From NCBI RefSeq assembly GCF_004359215.1, contig NC_090618.1, positions 1,327,093-1,346,805 on the forward strand: DNA of 19,713 nt, read 5' to 3'. Under the pieces are notes generated by a model. That model saw only the letters and a list, made by a program, of their open reading frames with translations. It made no database searches and was not told the origin of the DNA. This DNA comes from Bremia lactucae (Eukaryota; Oomycota; Peronosporomycetes; Peronosporales; Peronosporaceae). Positions 8,118 to 17,306 of the stretch are shown here, piece after piece. Position numbers and translations under genes: made by a program. The stretch's first letter is position 1. Each line of letters opens with the position of its first letter.

Positions 8118-8245
8118 CGTTTGAGAGACTGAGGAAGCCTCTGGCGGAGAGCGAAGCAGTTTCCTCCGGATCACGTCAGCCGTGGCCAAAACTCGCGGTC
8201 AAACTCAAAGTGGAGTCGGGACGTCAATACGGTTTTTTTTTCCTC

Positions 8246-8413
8246 TTATTTACTTTTAAACAGGTAGACGATGGGGGCAGGAGACAGACCACGTTCATCG
8301 TGAACAAGAGGGTATGTATTATCCAAAACGACTGACGATTGTACAACGCGCCTTTTGGCGAAACGGTCAATATGTATTTTGAAAGTAATGGCATTATCCG
8401 CCCCGTCACATAA
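8246..8413 (-). pseudogene. Orphan coding-like segment, unassigned
   Basis: This minus frame reads a balanced, protein-like sequence (FKIHIDRFAKRRVV...YPLVHDERGL...) ending at a stop at 8246. It has no start codon, a stop lies directly upstream and I found no splice acceptor that would join it to another exon. A second coding-like stretch lies upstream on the same strand (about 8600-8790), with a Cys pattern CPGPQC. The two may be relics of one gene or of a transposon; no family recognised. Confidence 0.25.
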
Positions 8414-8836
8414 TCATCGGTTGCTTGTGAGCACGCTTTTTCTACGCTTGAACTTAAGAGGGGCTGAGAAATGCTGCAACGTGGGTTTTTGTTTCTTAAA
8501 ATTCGGAAGAGTAACCTACGTACTAAGAACTTGGAACGATCCTTTCTTGTGCGACAATAGAGCAGTAAGAAGTAGAGCACATGGTATCGCTGCAGAGAGA
8601 GTGGTGCGGGAGTAAAGCTGTGTTCGACCACACATACCAACGCGACCTCAATCGACAGCCAAATCCAACGACACGATGGCTGTTTTTTGGTGGCAAAGCT
8701 ACTTTAACGTCGCATTGGGGACCAGGACAAGGCTTCGCTTGGAGTAGTCTGCGGTGCTTATTAATCCATTTCAAAAGAAACGTCACAAGTACTGTAGCTG
8801 TGTGCGGCTTATAGTATAATATTTAAGAAAAATGAT

Positions 8837-8896
8837 GTCGCACGTCACTCGCAGGTGAGCCAATCAAAACGCGATTCACGGCTCACACGGTGCGAC
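8837..8896. repeat. Inverted repeat with inner stem
   Basis: GTCGCAC at 8837-8843 pairs with GTGCGAC at 8890-8896, and GTGAGCC at 8855-8861 pairs with GGCTCAC at 8880-8886. The block is GC-richer than its surroundings and could be a terminal fragment of a DNA transposon. Confidence 0.5.
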
Positions 8897-9276
8897 GTCC
8901 TGCTCGCCTGGCTGACGGACGGCCGACGAACCAATTGGAATCGATTAAAAATAGGCAATCAGATGGCAGCAAGAATGCGCCTGCAAAATATGATACAGGT
9001 ATTTTTGTTCACCGCCTTTTACAGTATTTTTTAATGGGGTGACGGATACCGTCTCATACTTGATACAATGTACGACGGAAACCACAGCCTTAAGATTTAA
9101 GCTTGATCAACGACGTGGCAGGTGGTTTCGAGCGAATTCTAGGTTTCGAAACCTAAATTGTTTTTTTTTGATCACTACGAAGTAATTGGCCAAACGTTTT
9201 TGCAGTAATATGGAGGCAATTTAAGGCAAAACAGACACGAAAACTTAAGAAACGTCGCTATTGCCCACGCAGGTTG

Positions 9277-9322
9277 AAATGCCACTCGCTGCAACTGTCA
9301 AATGCCACTCGCTGCAACTGTC
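9277..9322. repeat. Tandem duplication of 23 bp
   Basis: 9277-9299 and 9300-9322 are identical and directly adjacent. There is no coding context, so this is probably replication slippage. Confidence 0.95.
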
Positions 9323-9398
9323 TCTGTCTGCCATCTTGAGTACTAGTTTCTCGTCGAGCCCGCACCTAGTGCGCGAGCTTATGGATTGAATGGACTAT

Positions 9399-9454
9399 CC
9401 AAGTTTTGCAAAATTGAAAGCAGCGGGCGTTGCTTTCAATTTTGCAAAACTTGG
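9399..9454. repeat. Perfect 24-bp-arm hairpin
   Basis: Arms 9399-9422 and 9431-9454 are perfect reverse complements around an 8-nt loop (GCGGGCGT). A third partial copy of the arm core (TTTTGCAAAAC) occurs at about 9487-9497. It may be the tip of a foldback transposon or a small-RNA precursor; nothing here decides. Confidence 0.9.
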
Positions 9455-9480
9455 CAGATGCACGAAAAATTGGTCGATTG

Positions 9481-9585
9481 TTAAAGCTTTTGCAAAACCT
9501 CACTAGCGGCCGCCTTGATGTATTTTAGCCACGCTTGACCCTCTTTCTTGTTAGCAATCCAAGCGCCATCTGGACGACGCAAACG
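9481..9585 (-). pseudogene. Short coding relic, possibly effector C-terminus
   Basis: A minus frame of 34 residues bounded by stops reads GAWIANKKEGQAWLKYIKAA before ending at 9481. The W-x2-Y arrangement in AWLKYI recalls the W motif of oomycete WY-domain effectors, but the piece is too short to assign and has no start codon. Confidence 0.2.
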
Positions 9586-10117
9586 TTACAGCTTAAAATA
9601 AAATGATTTGCATATGTGGGTCGTGAATGTGGTCTTAAAATAAGAAATAAGGACTGCATTGCAGCTGATGATTAGAGAGAAAATATAGAACTGCTGCCTT
9701 GACAACTCCAATCGTCCTGGCCTTATGACTTGTTAGAGAAACAATCCCACTGTTTTTTTCTTACCTTACACGATGGACGTTCAAAGCGAATAAAATGACA
9801 TTTACTTTTTTTACAACGTTTTTAATATTTTGTCAGCTTTTGCATCAGCATAGAAAACCTTGAGCCGTGACCACTGCTGCTCTATACTTCGTCATTACTG
9901 ATTGTGCCAGAAACGTAGAATGCCAAGACTTTACTTCCAGATGCTGCCGCTATTTCTGGAAGTGCCATGTATTTCACTAAAAGTCGCCATGTTTATTCTA
10001 GGGCATTATCAGCCAATCCAATTCTTGTTTGTTCTGTCAATTAAATTTTTTTAGTAACTCATTATAATTAATACAGTCGTTGTAGAAAAATGCTACTAAG
10101 CTCGCTGGTGAGCTCGA

Positions 10118-10285
10118 ATGGCTCATATCTGCTATACAAAGCTGAGTTCATTAGCTGGACAGGCTGCTAGTCGAGGGATCAAGCGCAAAGTGTTTGACTT
10201 TGCAATCTTGGAATATGATGCAGATCTTAAAGGAGTCGCAGCTGCAAAGAAGCCAAAATCTGCAGTATTATCGTTCTTCTTGTGA
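10118..10285 (+). CDS. Small hypothetical ORF (55 aa)
   Basis: An ATG-started frame of 55 residues with protein-like composition (GIKRKVFDFAILEYDADLKG...). No signal peptide or domain is recognised. It could be an exon relic; nothing in the flanks supports expression. Confidence 0.2.
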   Translation: MAHICYTKLSSLAGQAASRGIKRKVFDFAILEYDADLKGVAAAKKPKSAVLSFFL

Positions 10286-10806
10286 AATACATCTAGCAAT
10301 GTCCAGGACGATCACTTACGGGAAAGACAATCGAGCGTGTTTAGTGAAAATGAGACAATCACGCGTAAGAAATTCAGCTGAAGCAAATGCCAGAAAAGGC
10401 TAAACAAGAGCTGTGAATGCTTCGGATTGGCTCGAACAAATTTAAAAGCATCACGATAGCAAATCGATTTGGAGGACCGATAATCAAAATGTAGCCAAAA
10501 CTGGATCCTTATTGCTTGCAATATTCCAGTAGTGAAAGCAAGAACTGACTTGTATTCGTTCAATTTTAAATATAATTGTTCTGTAGTATAGCCTCGTCAC
10601 GATTGATACAATCGCTTCTGCACCAACCATGGCAGTCATTTTTTACATATTTTCTCTAAATACGTGTGGATCGGCAAGGATCAGATCACTAAAAATAGTC
10701 TGGAAGCCATAAATCCGACACCGCAGGCCTTTTAATTAAGACAATCTACCGAAGCCAGCACCATTCTTAATTTGTGACGAAGGCATTTAATCCCCTCAAT
10801 TCATTA

Positions 10807-11535
10807 ATGGTTCCAAAGCCCAAACGTGAATCCTTCTCTACTCGCGGGCGTCATTTCCTTATAACGGGGATTGCACTGCTGGCATGCGCAGCCATTGTCG
10901 CGGAAGTAGCAAAGGCGAAGGAAAATGCTGTGGACAGCGACTTTCACCGACAATTGAGAGAGCAAACAAAAATTGATGGCTTTGAATACCCCGAAGAGAG
11001 AGTGAGTGTCCCGTCCGGAGCCATACGATCCGTTGAGGCCCAAGTGCCGGGAAGTTGGTCAACGCTTTATCAAACTATTCAATCCCAGGCTTTCGCTTTG
11101 AATACAGAGCTGGAAAAGCTCGTTTGCGTCTACATTTTAGGGATGGACCCGCGTGTCTATGCCGCCAAAGTTTTCGAATCGATTGTCAACGGATTTCGTC
11201 CTGATAATTATTACCAAAGCAAGTACTACATGGATCTGTTCACGCACTTTCAAAAGTACTTTCCAGACGATGTCAATCTCGCAAAAGCGGTGTTTAATTT
11301 GCCACATTTTCGAGACGATCTTTCTCTTGAAGCGGCAGCAACGGACATGCAAACGAGAGTGGTGAACAAATTTGTGTCGAAAGGCAAAAAAGGCGAATTA
11401 ATTCAAATTTTAGAGTCGGTGTATGATACAAAATGGAAAGACTTCAATGTGGATGAAAGTTCTCCGATTTCTTTATTGCAAGATCATCACGACGGCGTCT
11501 ATAAAACAAAACGACTGGGTGATGAAGCGGATTAG
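10807..11535 (+). CDS. Candidate secreted RXLR-EER effector
   Basis: With ATG at 10807 the protein has 242 residues: a basic N-terminal stretch, a hydrophobic segment at about 17-32 ending in AEVAKA (signal peptide or signal anchor), RQLR at 48-51, and EER at 63-65 within YPEER. Position and spacing match oomycete host-targeted effectors, where this leader directs secretion and host delivery. The rest is helical; ILGMDPRVYAAKVF followed by YYMDLFTHFQKYF resembles a WY-type module lacking the usual tryptophan. The open frame extends to a GTG at 10774, which is not a likely eukaryotic start. An initiator-like CCATTCTTAATTT lies at 10761-10773. It sits beside a repeat-rich, gene-poor stretch. 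The n-region is longer than usual for a signal peptide, so a type II membrane protein with a chance RxLR is the main alternative. Confidence 0.65.
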   Translation: MVPKPKRESFSTRGRHFLITGIALLACAAIVAEVAKAKENAVDSDFHRQLREQTKIDGFEYPEERVSVPSGAIRSVEAQVPGSWSTLYQTIQSQAFALNTELEKLVCVYILGMDPRVYAAKVFESIVNGFRPDNYYQSKYYMDLFTHFQKYFPDDVNLAKAVFNLPHFRDDLSLEAAATDMQTRVVNKFVSKGKKGELIQILESVYDTKWKDFNVDESSPISLLQDHHDGVYKTKRLGDEAD

Positions 11536-11795
11536 AAGTCACATCCATCGCATGAAACGTAAAATGTTTTTTTACTAGTGTCATAGAAGCAAAATTTTCG
11601 TTAAAGCCGATTTGTTATTCAATTCGATACGTAAAATTTTATTTCTAATCCTTTGTACTTAAACTTTGTGACTTCTTCTGCGTTAGTCGCATTAAATTTA
11701 ATCCGCAAAGCGTGTTAAGTAAATTTACAATTTAGTAAAAAGTTAATATCTTCACCTTACTTTCAAATTTCTTAAAAATTACGACAATTCAAGGA

Positions 11796-12644
11796 CTACA
11801 TAGCGCACATGAGCACATATTCGCGCGTACTGTCCCCAAATCGAAGTACATCTTTTTCTTTTAATTCAATATACCGCGAGCCTTCAATTTTGAAACCATT
11901 TAAAAACGTCGAATTCGTGCTATTCAAGTCCATAATGTACGGCCGCACTTCGTGTTGAAACCCAAGGCCGTCGGTTGTCTCCTTCTGGTACATTCGATAT
12001 TGCAATACTGCGTGCTGCTTAGAGCACGAAAGATGTTCTGTTAAGATATCAGCCACAGCTTTGTCACGTCCAATTAAGAAGGCACTCTTGCGATGGACAT
12101 GCAATGTTGCTACAAAAAAGCACAATGTTTAGAAAAAAATGGCAAGCGACTTTTAAAAGCTTATTAGACAATAATTGTACCAATAATTTTGTCGTTTTTA
12201 AACACATAGAGCCGATAGCGCTTGGTTGGCTGACGAGCTTCAATTGGCTCGGAGAACTTCATGACGACCCCATTATGCATATTGCCCGTCGTTTGGTCTT
12301 TCGCCAGTGCTCCCGTGAGTCCAAAATTGGGTTTTTCGACCTCTCCAGGCTCGTCTTCTTTCTCTTCATGCTCCGGCTTGCCCCATCTAAAGACGCAGCG
12401 AGTTTTAAGCTTTAACGACATTGTTGCCACCCTTTATAATAGCAATAGAAACGCACTTAACCAAATGAGAAAAGTCGCGTGACTTCTTCACCTCCTTGTG
12501 CTGGTCACAAGGAGGCAAATTATCCCTTTTATTCATCTGTCGTGGCGGCGATCTTGACCTAACACGACTTTGAGACCTCGACCGTGTCTTCCAGCGACTG
12601 CGAGACCTCCGCGGCGGCGAGCGCGAACGAGAACGGCGACCCAT
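11796..12644 (-). CDS. SNIP1: SNIP1/Dawdle/Pml1-type FHA-domain RNA-processing protein, three exons
   Basis: Nuclear FHA protein of the SNIP1 (animal), DAWDLE (plant), Pml1 (yeast RES complex) family, which acts in pre-mRNA retention and splicing and, in plants, in miRNA precursor processing. Exons on minus: 12644-12457, 12386-12181, 12109-11796, giving 235 aa. Intron 1 is 70 bp (GTGCGT...CTTTAG); intron 2 is 71 bp (GTACAA...TTGTAG, branch CTAAAC). Both joins keep frame and restore the family order: Arg/Ser dipeptide N-terminus (residues 2-36), KPNFGLTGALAKD, PIEARQPTKRYRLYVFK, then FHA with IGR (144-146), SCSKQH (phosphothreonine-binding S161 and H164), NSTFLNG (N202-G203). It is shorter than animal SNIP1 (about 396 aa) because the basic N-terminus is short. 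It diverges from the exonuclease gene. Confidence 0.92.
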
Positions 12645-12754
12645 CTCTCGAAACTTGTTTATGAAGCTTCGTGTGATATTAAGTCCGCTTTGTATTTAAG
12701 TCAGGTGTTTTAAATTCGACTTTTTTTTAATTAAATACACTGCACAACACGCGA
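12645..12754. promoter_or_regulatory. Divergent promoter region (SNIP1-like / MUT-7-like)
   Basis: The two start codons are 110 bp apart, so the genes must share or overlap control sequence. The segment is AT-rich, with a T-run at 12720-12728. No motif can be assigned with confidence. Confidence 0.5.
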
Positions 12755-14560
12755 ATGATGGCAAATGAAGTAACTGAGGCGGTGACGCTGACACAATTAT
12801 TTGAGCACATGCGGCTTCTGGAGGCAGTGCAGCACATGATAAAGTGGGATATTACGCAGCTACGAACAGAGCTCTCACAAGCCTTTACGACAGTATCCAC
12901 GGCGCCGTCGGTATTTCTAAAATGTGTCCATTTATATACGGAGCTCCCGAACAAGGATCTCGCCGAAATTGCGATATGGATTGAAACCGCGGTCAATTGT
13001 TTAAAACAAAATGATCACGTTTTAATCATACCGGCGGATAGTCAATTAGCGGGATCGATGCTACCATTATTCCAACGCTTGCGCATGCCCTTGGTAGCCG
13101 ACTTTGCACTCGTCTTTCGCATTGATAAAGACATGCTCGCTTCCTTTTGCTTGCTGCTCGTTCAAACGCGTATTGGCCATGCCGTGCAATTCCTAAAAAG
13201 TCTTACAATGGAAAATTTAGTGCCTTCGACCGTAGTATATGAAGCTGTGATTGTTCAAAAGGACTTTCGTGCTGGAGATGTCTATGTAAAAGGTGACGCC
13301 ACAAAGCAGCACCACTATCTCGAGAAGCTAGTACTCTATAGTGCTCCCGACAAAGTGATTAAAAAGCGACTGAGAATGTTTCATCTTGAAGCTCAAGGGT
13401 TTCCCGTCTATTATGAACGGTACCGTGTGTTTTAAACCCAATGACTTTAAAAAAAACGTCCCAACTTTTTTATCCACAATGTGTTTTAAATCTCTCGTAG
13501 ACGTCAAAAAGCCGCCGTGCGTTTTTTGATTTATTCCAACGAATATGAACAAGCACTTGAATGTATCGCGGAGTCTGAAGACCTGAAGTTCTACGCGTGT
13601 CAAATGATCCTTAAACATTGCGGCGTCGACGATGCGGCAACAAAACAATTCCTTTACCGTACGGGACTCGCACATCAATTTCCAGAAGTCGACACACAAA
13701 CAGAGGCTATGAAAACGTTTCCAACACTAAAGGCATTGCCATCTCTTGACTCGTGTGTGTCACTTGTAGACGTAATTGGTGACTCGAATATTGTGTTTAT
13801 AAACACATTGGATGCGTTACAAGAGTGTGCCAAGTACCTTTTAAAACAATCCATTATTGGGTTTGATACCGAATGGAAAGCCATGCATTTTTCCACAAGT
13901 CAAAAACAATTGCCACCGAAATGTGCGCTTCTTCAAATGGCATCACGTGAAAAAGCGTTTGTCGTGGATGTACTGACATTACAAGCTTATGGAAGTGTCT
14001 TGATGCCAGTATTTCGTTCGGAATCCGTGTTAAAACTTGGATTTGATACGAAAGGGGACGTTCAAGTACTACGTCCATTTTTAAATCCAAGGCATTCGTT
14101 TGATTTTATCATGTCCATGCTTGTGGATGTGCAAGCTGTTGCAAGATTGTTTCAATCCGTACATTCACGTGTTGATACGATTGTAGAGACAAAACGAGAG
14201 ACGAATCGGAGGGAGAAAAACGAGACTTGTGAGAATTCTACCGATGAGAGAATACATACAAGTACAGCAACAGTATGGAAGCCAAAGTGCCACAACTCGA
14301 GTGGTAACACGACTGAAAAAGAGAAGATGAAAACACGGTTGGGATTGACGGCAGTCTCGGCATTGTATTTAGGACTTTCGCTTGATAAACGCCTTCGTCT
14401 ATCGGATTGGGAACGACGTCCACTCACTCACGCACAGCTTCATTATGCCGCTTTAGATGCACACGTCCTGGTGCAAATTTATGATAAAATGCACGACAAC
14501 CATCCGAAGGAGGCATTTAATGCAGCAATAAAACGCTGTCTGCAAAAGCACGTCCGATGA
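12755..14560 (+). CDS. MUT-7/EXD3-like 3'-5' exonuclease, two exons
   Basis: A DEDDy-type 3'-5' exonuclease, related to MUT-7/Nibbler/EXD3, which trims RNA 3' ends. Exons 12755-13419 and 13501-14560, joined across an 81-bp intron (GTACCG...TCGTAG), giving 574 aa; the join keeps frame. Residues 1 to about 310 are helical, like the N-terminal region of MUT-7. The exonuclease domain follows: IIGFDTEW (D344, E346), LGFDTKGDVQVL (D404 or D408), and HYAALDAHVL (Y537, D541), which completes DEDDy. SDWERRPLTHAQLHYAALDA is the hallmark of WRN/MUT-7-type domains. A charged, low-complexity insert (about 445-500) interrupts the domain. ATG at 12755 follows a short AT-rich leader. Other 3'-5' exonucleases share the domain, so the MUT-7 link rests on the long N-terminal extension and the motif style. 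Confidence 0.85.
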
Positions 14561-14733
14561 TGAGAAAGCTGGTTTTTTTTTTTAAAGGGACTTTTAATAC
14601 ATGTTTTATTCGTAAATGGGTGTGTTTTATTCTTTGGGAATACTGTTTGAAACCTTTCCCCCTCCCCTGTTAAAATGAATTAAACGGACTCGCTCTTTGG
14701 TGCGAAACTCGATTTAAGGTTGTGTATAGTTGT

Positions 14734-14748
14734 TTCATTGCCACTTTG
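14734..14748 (+). promoter_or_regulatory. Initiator-like element upstream of ARPC3
   Basis: TTCATTGCCACTTTG lies 5 bp before the start codon and resembles the published oomycete initiator consensus (GCTCATTYYNCAWTTT) with one gap. If used, the 5' leader would be under 20 nt. Confidence 0.4.
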
Positions 14749-14752
14749 AAAA

Positions 14753-15423
14753 ATGCCGGCGTATCACTCAACGTTTAACGAGTTGCAACTTCAGGAAGCG
14801 TGTGGGTGTGCGATTCTTCCTATTAAAACCCGTGCACGAGGTCCTGCGCCACCGGCTCCGGAAGGCCAGGACGATATTGTGGACGAGATCCTTACACTCT
14901 TTCGCGCGAACGTGCTGTTTACGAACTTTGAGATCAAAGGCAACGCGGACCGCGTGCTGATTTACGGAACACTTTTTGTCCATTTGTGTCTTAAGAAACT
15001 TGAGCGATGCACTCGCAAGGCCGACGGTACGATAATAACGAGAATATGTAACTTTTTGTGGCGAGACTAAGTGTACCATTGAGGTTTTTCTTTAGCCACA
15101 CGGATTTTGCATCAAACAGCAGTGGATACATTTGCCATTCCTGGCGACGCAATGTTTCCATTGGGAGGTCTTGTGCGTGCCCCATCGAATGCAAATGAAG
15201 CAGGTACAGACGTCAACCTTTTTTTTAAGATGACTCTCGCGGAAGCTAAACGTATTGTGTTTTTTGGTATCAACTACTAGAAACAATTCGCGGATTTTTA
15301 AAACAATTGCGTGAAGCTATTGCCTCGCGTTTAGTTGACCATGTTTTTGCCAATGGTGAAAAAAGCAAATGGTGGATGTTTTTTGCCAAGCGCAAATTCA
15401 TGAACAAAGAACTTGTACGCTAA
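14753..15423 (+). CDS. ARPC3: Arp2/3 complex subunit 3 (p21-Arc), three exons
   Basis: Subunit of the seven-protein Arp2/3 complex that nucleates branched actin filaments in the cytoplasm. Exons 14753-15026, 15096-15203 and 15281-15423, giving 174 aa, the usual ARPC3 length. Introns are 69 bp (GTACGA...CTTTAG) and 77 bp (GTACAG...ACTAG, branch CTAAAC); both keep frame. Family landmarks: MPAYHS at the start, GPAPPAPEGQDDIVDE, NFEIKGNADRVLIYGTL, FAIPGDAMFPLGG in exon 2, FLKQLRE and KWWMFFAKRKFMNKEL at the C-terminus. The unspliced frame stops in intron 1 at about 15070, so splicing is required. It lies downstream of the exonuclease on the same strand and convergent with epsilon-COP. Confidence 0.95.
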
Positions 15424-15538
15424 AACTTAATCGCGCATCGTACAAAGACTTTGGGTCAACACAAATTTAGAACCCTTTTCAAACCATGTGCTTTTTTTAA
15501 AATAAAAAAAGCTCTTTACGTTTAAAAAAAAAACCTTT

Positions 15539-16417
15539 TTACACAAAAGTGCTTGCCATCCTCGCAAATTCGTGCTCCAAGAGTTCGTACTTTTGAAGCC
15601 ATACATTCAAAGGTGCCACTTGTTGCAATTGACAAAGGTATGCTTCCAGTGGCTTCTGGAGATGCGCACTTACTGCAATTAAATTCACAAGCGTGTCTTC
15701 TTTGCTTGGCTCTTTTGCCAAAGCGTCAAGAAGTAGACGCTCGGCTTCGACGTAATTTTCCATTGCCATGAAAGCCACAGCGGTGCCATTAAGCAACAAA
15801 GACGTCGAACCAAAGCGATCTGCAAGTTCCTGGAAATGGAGTGTTGCTTCGTCGGCTTTGTCACGTCCTTGGAGCGTTAAACACCACGCCTGAGCCAATT
15901 GCGTCAATGTCGAGTCTTCTTCAAGGGACTTCATTGTGGCTACGGTTGTACGAGCGAAATCTGCGCGATTGATCTCAAGATACAAATGTACCATATATAG
16001 CATGTGTTCTAATGAATTGCCACGGGTCCATGCGGTTAAGGCATCGGAAAATTTGCCTTCACGTGCAAAGATTTGACCCGCAAGAAGAAGCAAATGCCCA
16101 TTGTCACTGCTTGTAGGATCCGCAAGCCATTCTTTTAATGTTAATGCCATCATTTCTGGATCAATTTGTCCACTAAGATACGTCGCCCAGAGCTTCACGG
16201 CACTGAGTGCGATAGGCACGTTGCCAGTGTCCGGGATACTCTGCAAAACAAAAGAAGTGTTGCCTAGCGCCACGTGCGCGCGATACACGTACACGTCACG
16301 CTCGTTACGGAGCGTCTGATTCATGTGGTTTAGCATAGAGCCTTCGCTAATGACATTCTGGTAGTTCCCTACCCAGAGCTGATTCTTTAGCATAAAGAGC
16401 TCGTCGGGTTCCGCCAT
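15539..16417 (-). CDS. COPE: Coatomer subunit epsilon
   Basis: Epsilon-COP of the COPI vesicle coat, which stabilises alpha-COP and works in Golgi-to-ER and intra-Golgi transport. The 292-residue length and intron-free frame fit the family (about 290-308). The start MAEPDELFMLKNQLWVGNYQNVI matches the N-terminal helix pattern (shown in part: DELFMLKNQLWVGNYQ). TPR-like helical repeats run through the protein, with DEATLHFQELADRFGSTSLLLNG and AEPKSKEDTLVN-like motifs (here AKEPSKEDTLVNL) near the C-terminal half, the latter strongly conserved in epsilon-COP. ATG at 16417 is the family start. It is convergent with ARPC3 (115 bp between stops). Confidence 0.95.
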   Translation of the reverse strand: MAEPDELFMLKNQLWVGNYQNVISEGSMLNHMNQTLRNERDVYVYRAHVALGNTSFVLQSIPDTGNVPIALSAVKLWATYLSGQIDPEMMALTLKEWLADPTSSDNGHLLLLAGQIFAREGKFSDALTAWTRGNSLEHMLYMVHLYLEINRADFARTTVATMKSLEEDSTLTQLAQAWCLTLQGRDKADEATLHFQELADRFGSTSLLLNGTAVAFMAMENYVEAERLLLDALAKEPSKEDTLVNLIAVSAHLQKPLEAYLCQLQQVAPLNVWLQKYELLEHEFARMASTFV

Positions 16418-16691
16418 GTTTTGAGATCTGAAGGAGCTAACTTTGACAATTTTTTTATAAAGTCGTGGTTACCGGTTGGAATTGGTTTGACAATTTATTT
16501 TGTTTGGAAGGTTTACGAAACAGGAGCTATTTACAATTTTTCGGTTTTCATAAAAAGGTTTGAGACCTATACAAACGTTGCTGGTAAACTATTTTAGTAG
16601 CATCGTCTTATTTTACAAATTTTATAAAAGGCGACGCAAAGTATCGTGATAAATAGCCTCCAACGTGCATTTGTCACGACATTCTTCATGA

Positions 16692-17306
16692 TCAATTTTC
16701 TTGGTGAAAAAATCGCTCGATAATGCACGGAATGGCTTGAAAACCATCACAGACACTATCACGAGGCCTACGTCCAGTTCGTCCATTAAAGGCCTTGCTA
16801 AGGAATTCGTTGCAAAACGCTGTCAGTAGCTTTTTACGTGCTTCCACCCCTGTCATAAGCTTTACAAGTGTCCGTGGCTGTGACATGGAGTGTACGATGA
16901 AGCGCAGAAACGTATCACAGTACTTACAATGTCGCTTATTTCGATGTTTTCGTTGCGCATAAGCCCACACTTGGTGGCGAAGGTTGGCAAAGTCATTAAA
17001 ACGTCGTTCCAATTGATAGTCGAATCCGCGACGAGTAGTGCTTTGAGTAGTCTTGTTTGTCGGAATCCGCGAAGTGTTGTGCTCGAGATATACATTGACC
17101 ACGTAGTACACGACACCATTTCGCACAATCGTGTCGTTAATTTCAATACAATCGATTGTATTGAGCAGCGCCGTCGAGTTGTAATTTCGCGTCGGTGTGA
17201 CGGTCACGGATGACAATGACTGTAAGTGATGCACTTTTAAAGAATTGGATGCAGTTTTAGTCAATGAGTGTGAATAGATCGGAGCTATGAGATTGTTTGA
17301 TTTCAT
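16692..17306 (-). CDS. PX-domain (phosphoinositide-binding) protein
   Basis: A 204-residue protein with one PX-like domain: IEINDTIVRNGVVYYVVNVYL (in part) at about 54-74, the phosphoinositide-binding-type segment LERRFNDFANLRHQV at about 99-113, and a C-terminal helix region ending at about 170. PX domains bind PI3P and place proteins on endosomes. A basic, histidine/cysteine-containing insert (KHRNKRHCKYCDTF) replaces the usual proline-rich loop. Oomycetes have many small PX-only proteins of this shape. No partner domain is seen. ATG at 17306 is the first in frame; a further 5' exon cannot be excluded. Confidence 0.75.
   Translation of the reverse strand: MKSNNLIAPIYSHSLTKTASNSLKVHHLQSLSSVTVTPTRNYNSTALLNTIDCIEINDTIVRNGVVYYVVNVYLEHNTSRIPTNKTTQSTTRRGFDYQLERRFNDFANLRHQVWAYAQRKHRNKRHCKYCDTFLRFIVHSMSQPRTLVKLMTGVEARKKLLTAFCNEFLSKAFNGRTGRRPRDSVCDGFQAIPCIIERFFHQEN

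Larger units (their letters stand above)
8190..10806. other. Repeat-rich 2.6-kb region without a convincing gene
   Basis: The stretch between the kinase and the RXLR candidate holds several inverted repeats, a tandem duplication, a 16-bp palindrome (9140-9155), a 9-bp-arm hairpin (9933-9941/9955-9963) and three short coding-like relics, but no complete gene that I can support. Such spacer is typical around oomycete effector genes. Confidence 0.6.

Noticed and set aside
8118..8189. Extending the kinase N-terminus to 8189
   Set aside because: The codon at 8189 is TTG and a TGA lies just upstream in frame; the first ATG is at 8117.
8224..8814. Overlapping ORFs on both strands as real genes
   Set aside because: Starts are mostly TTG or GTG and frames shadow one another; only the short 8246-8413 segment looks coding-like, and it lacks a start.
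10774..10806. Extending the RXLR candidate start to 10774
   Set aside because: The codon there is GTG; ATG at 10807 gives a more sensible leader.
13420..13530. Two separate genes at 12755-13435 and 13517-14560
   Set aside because: The second frame begins with GTG, and an 81-bp intron with GT...AG ends at 13420-13500 joins the two in frame as one exonuclease gene.
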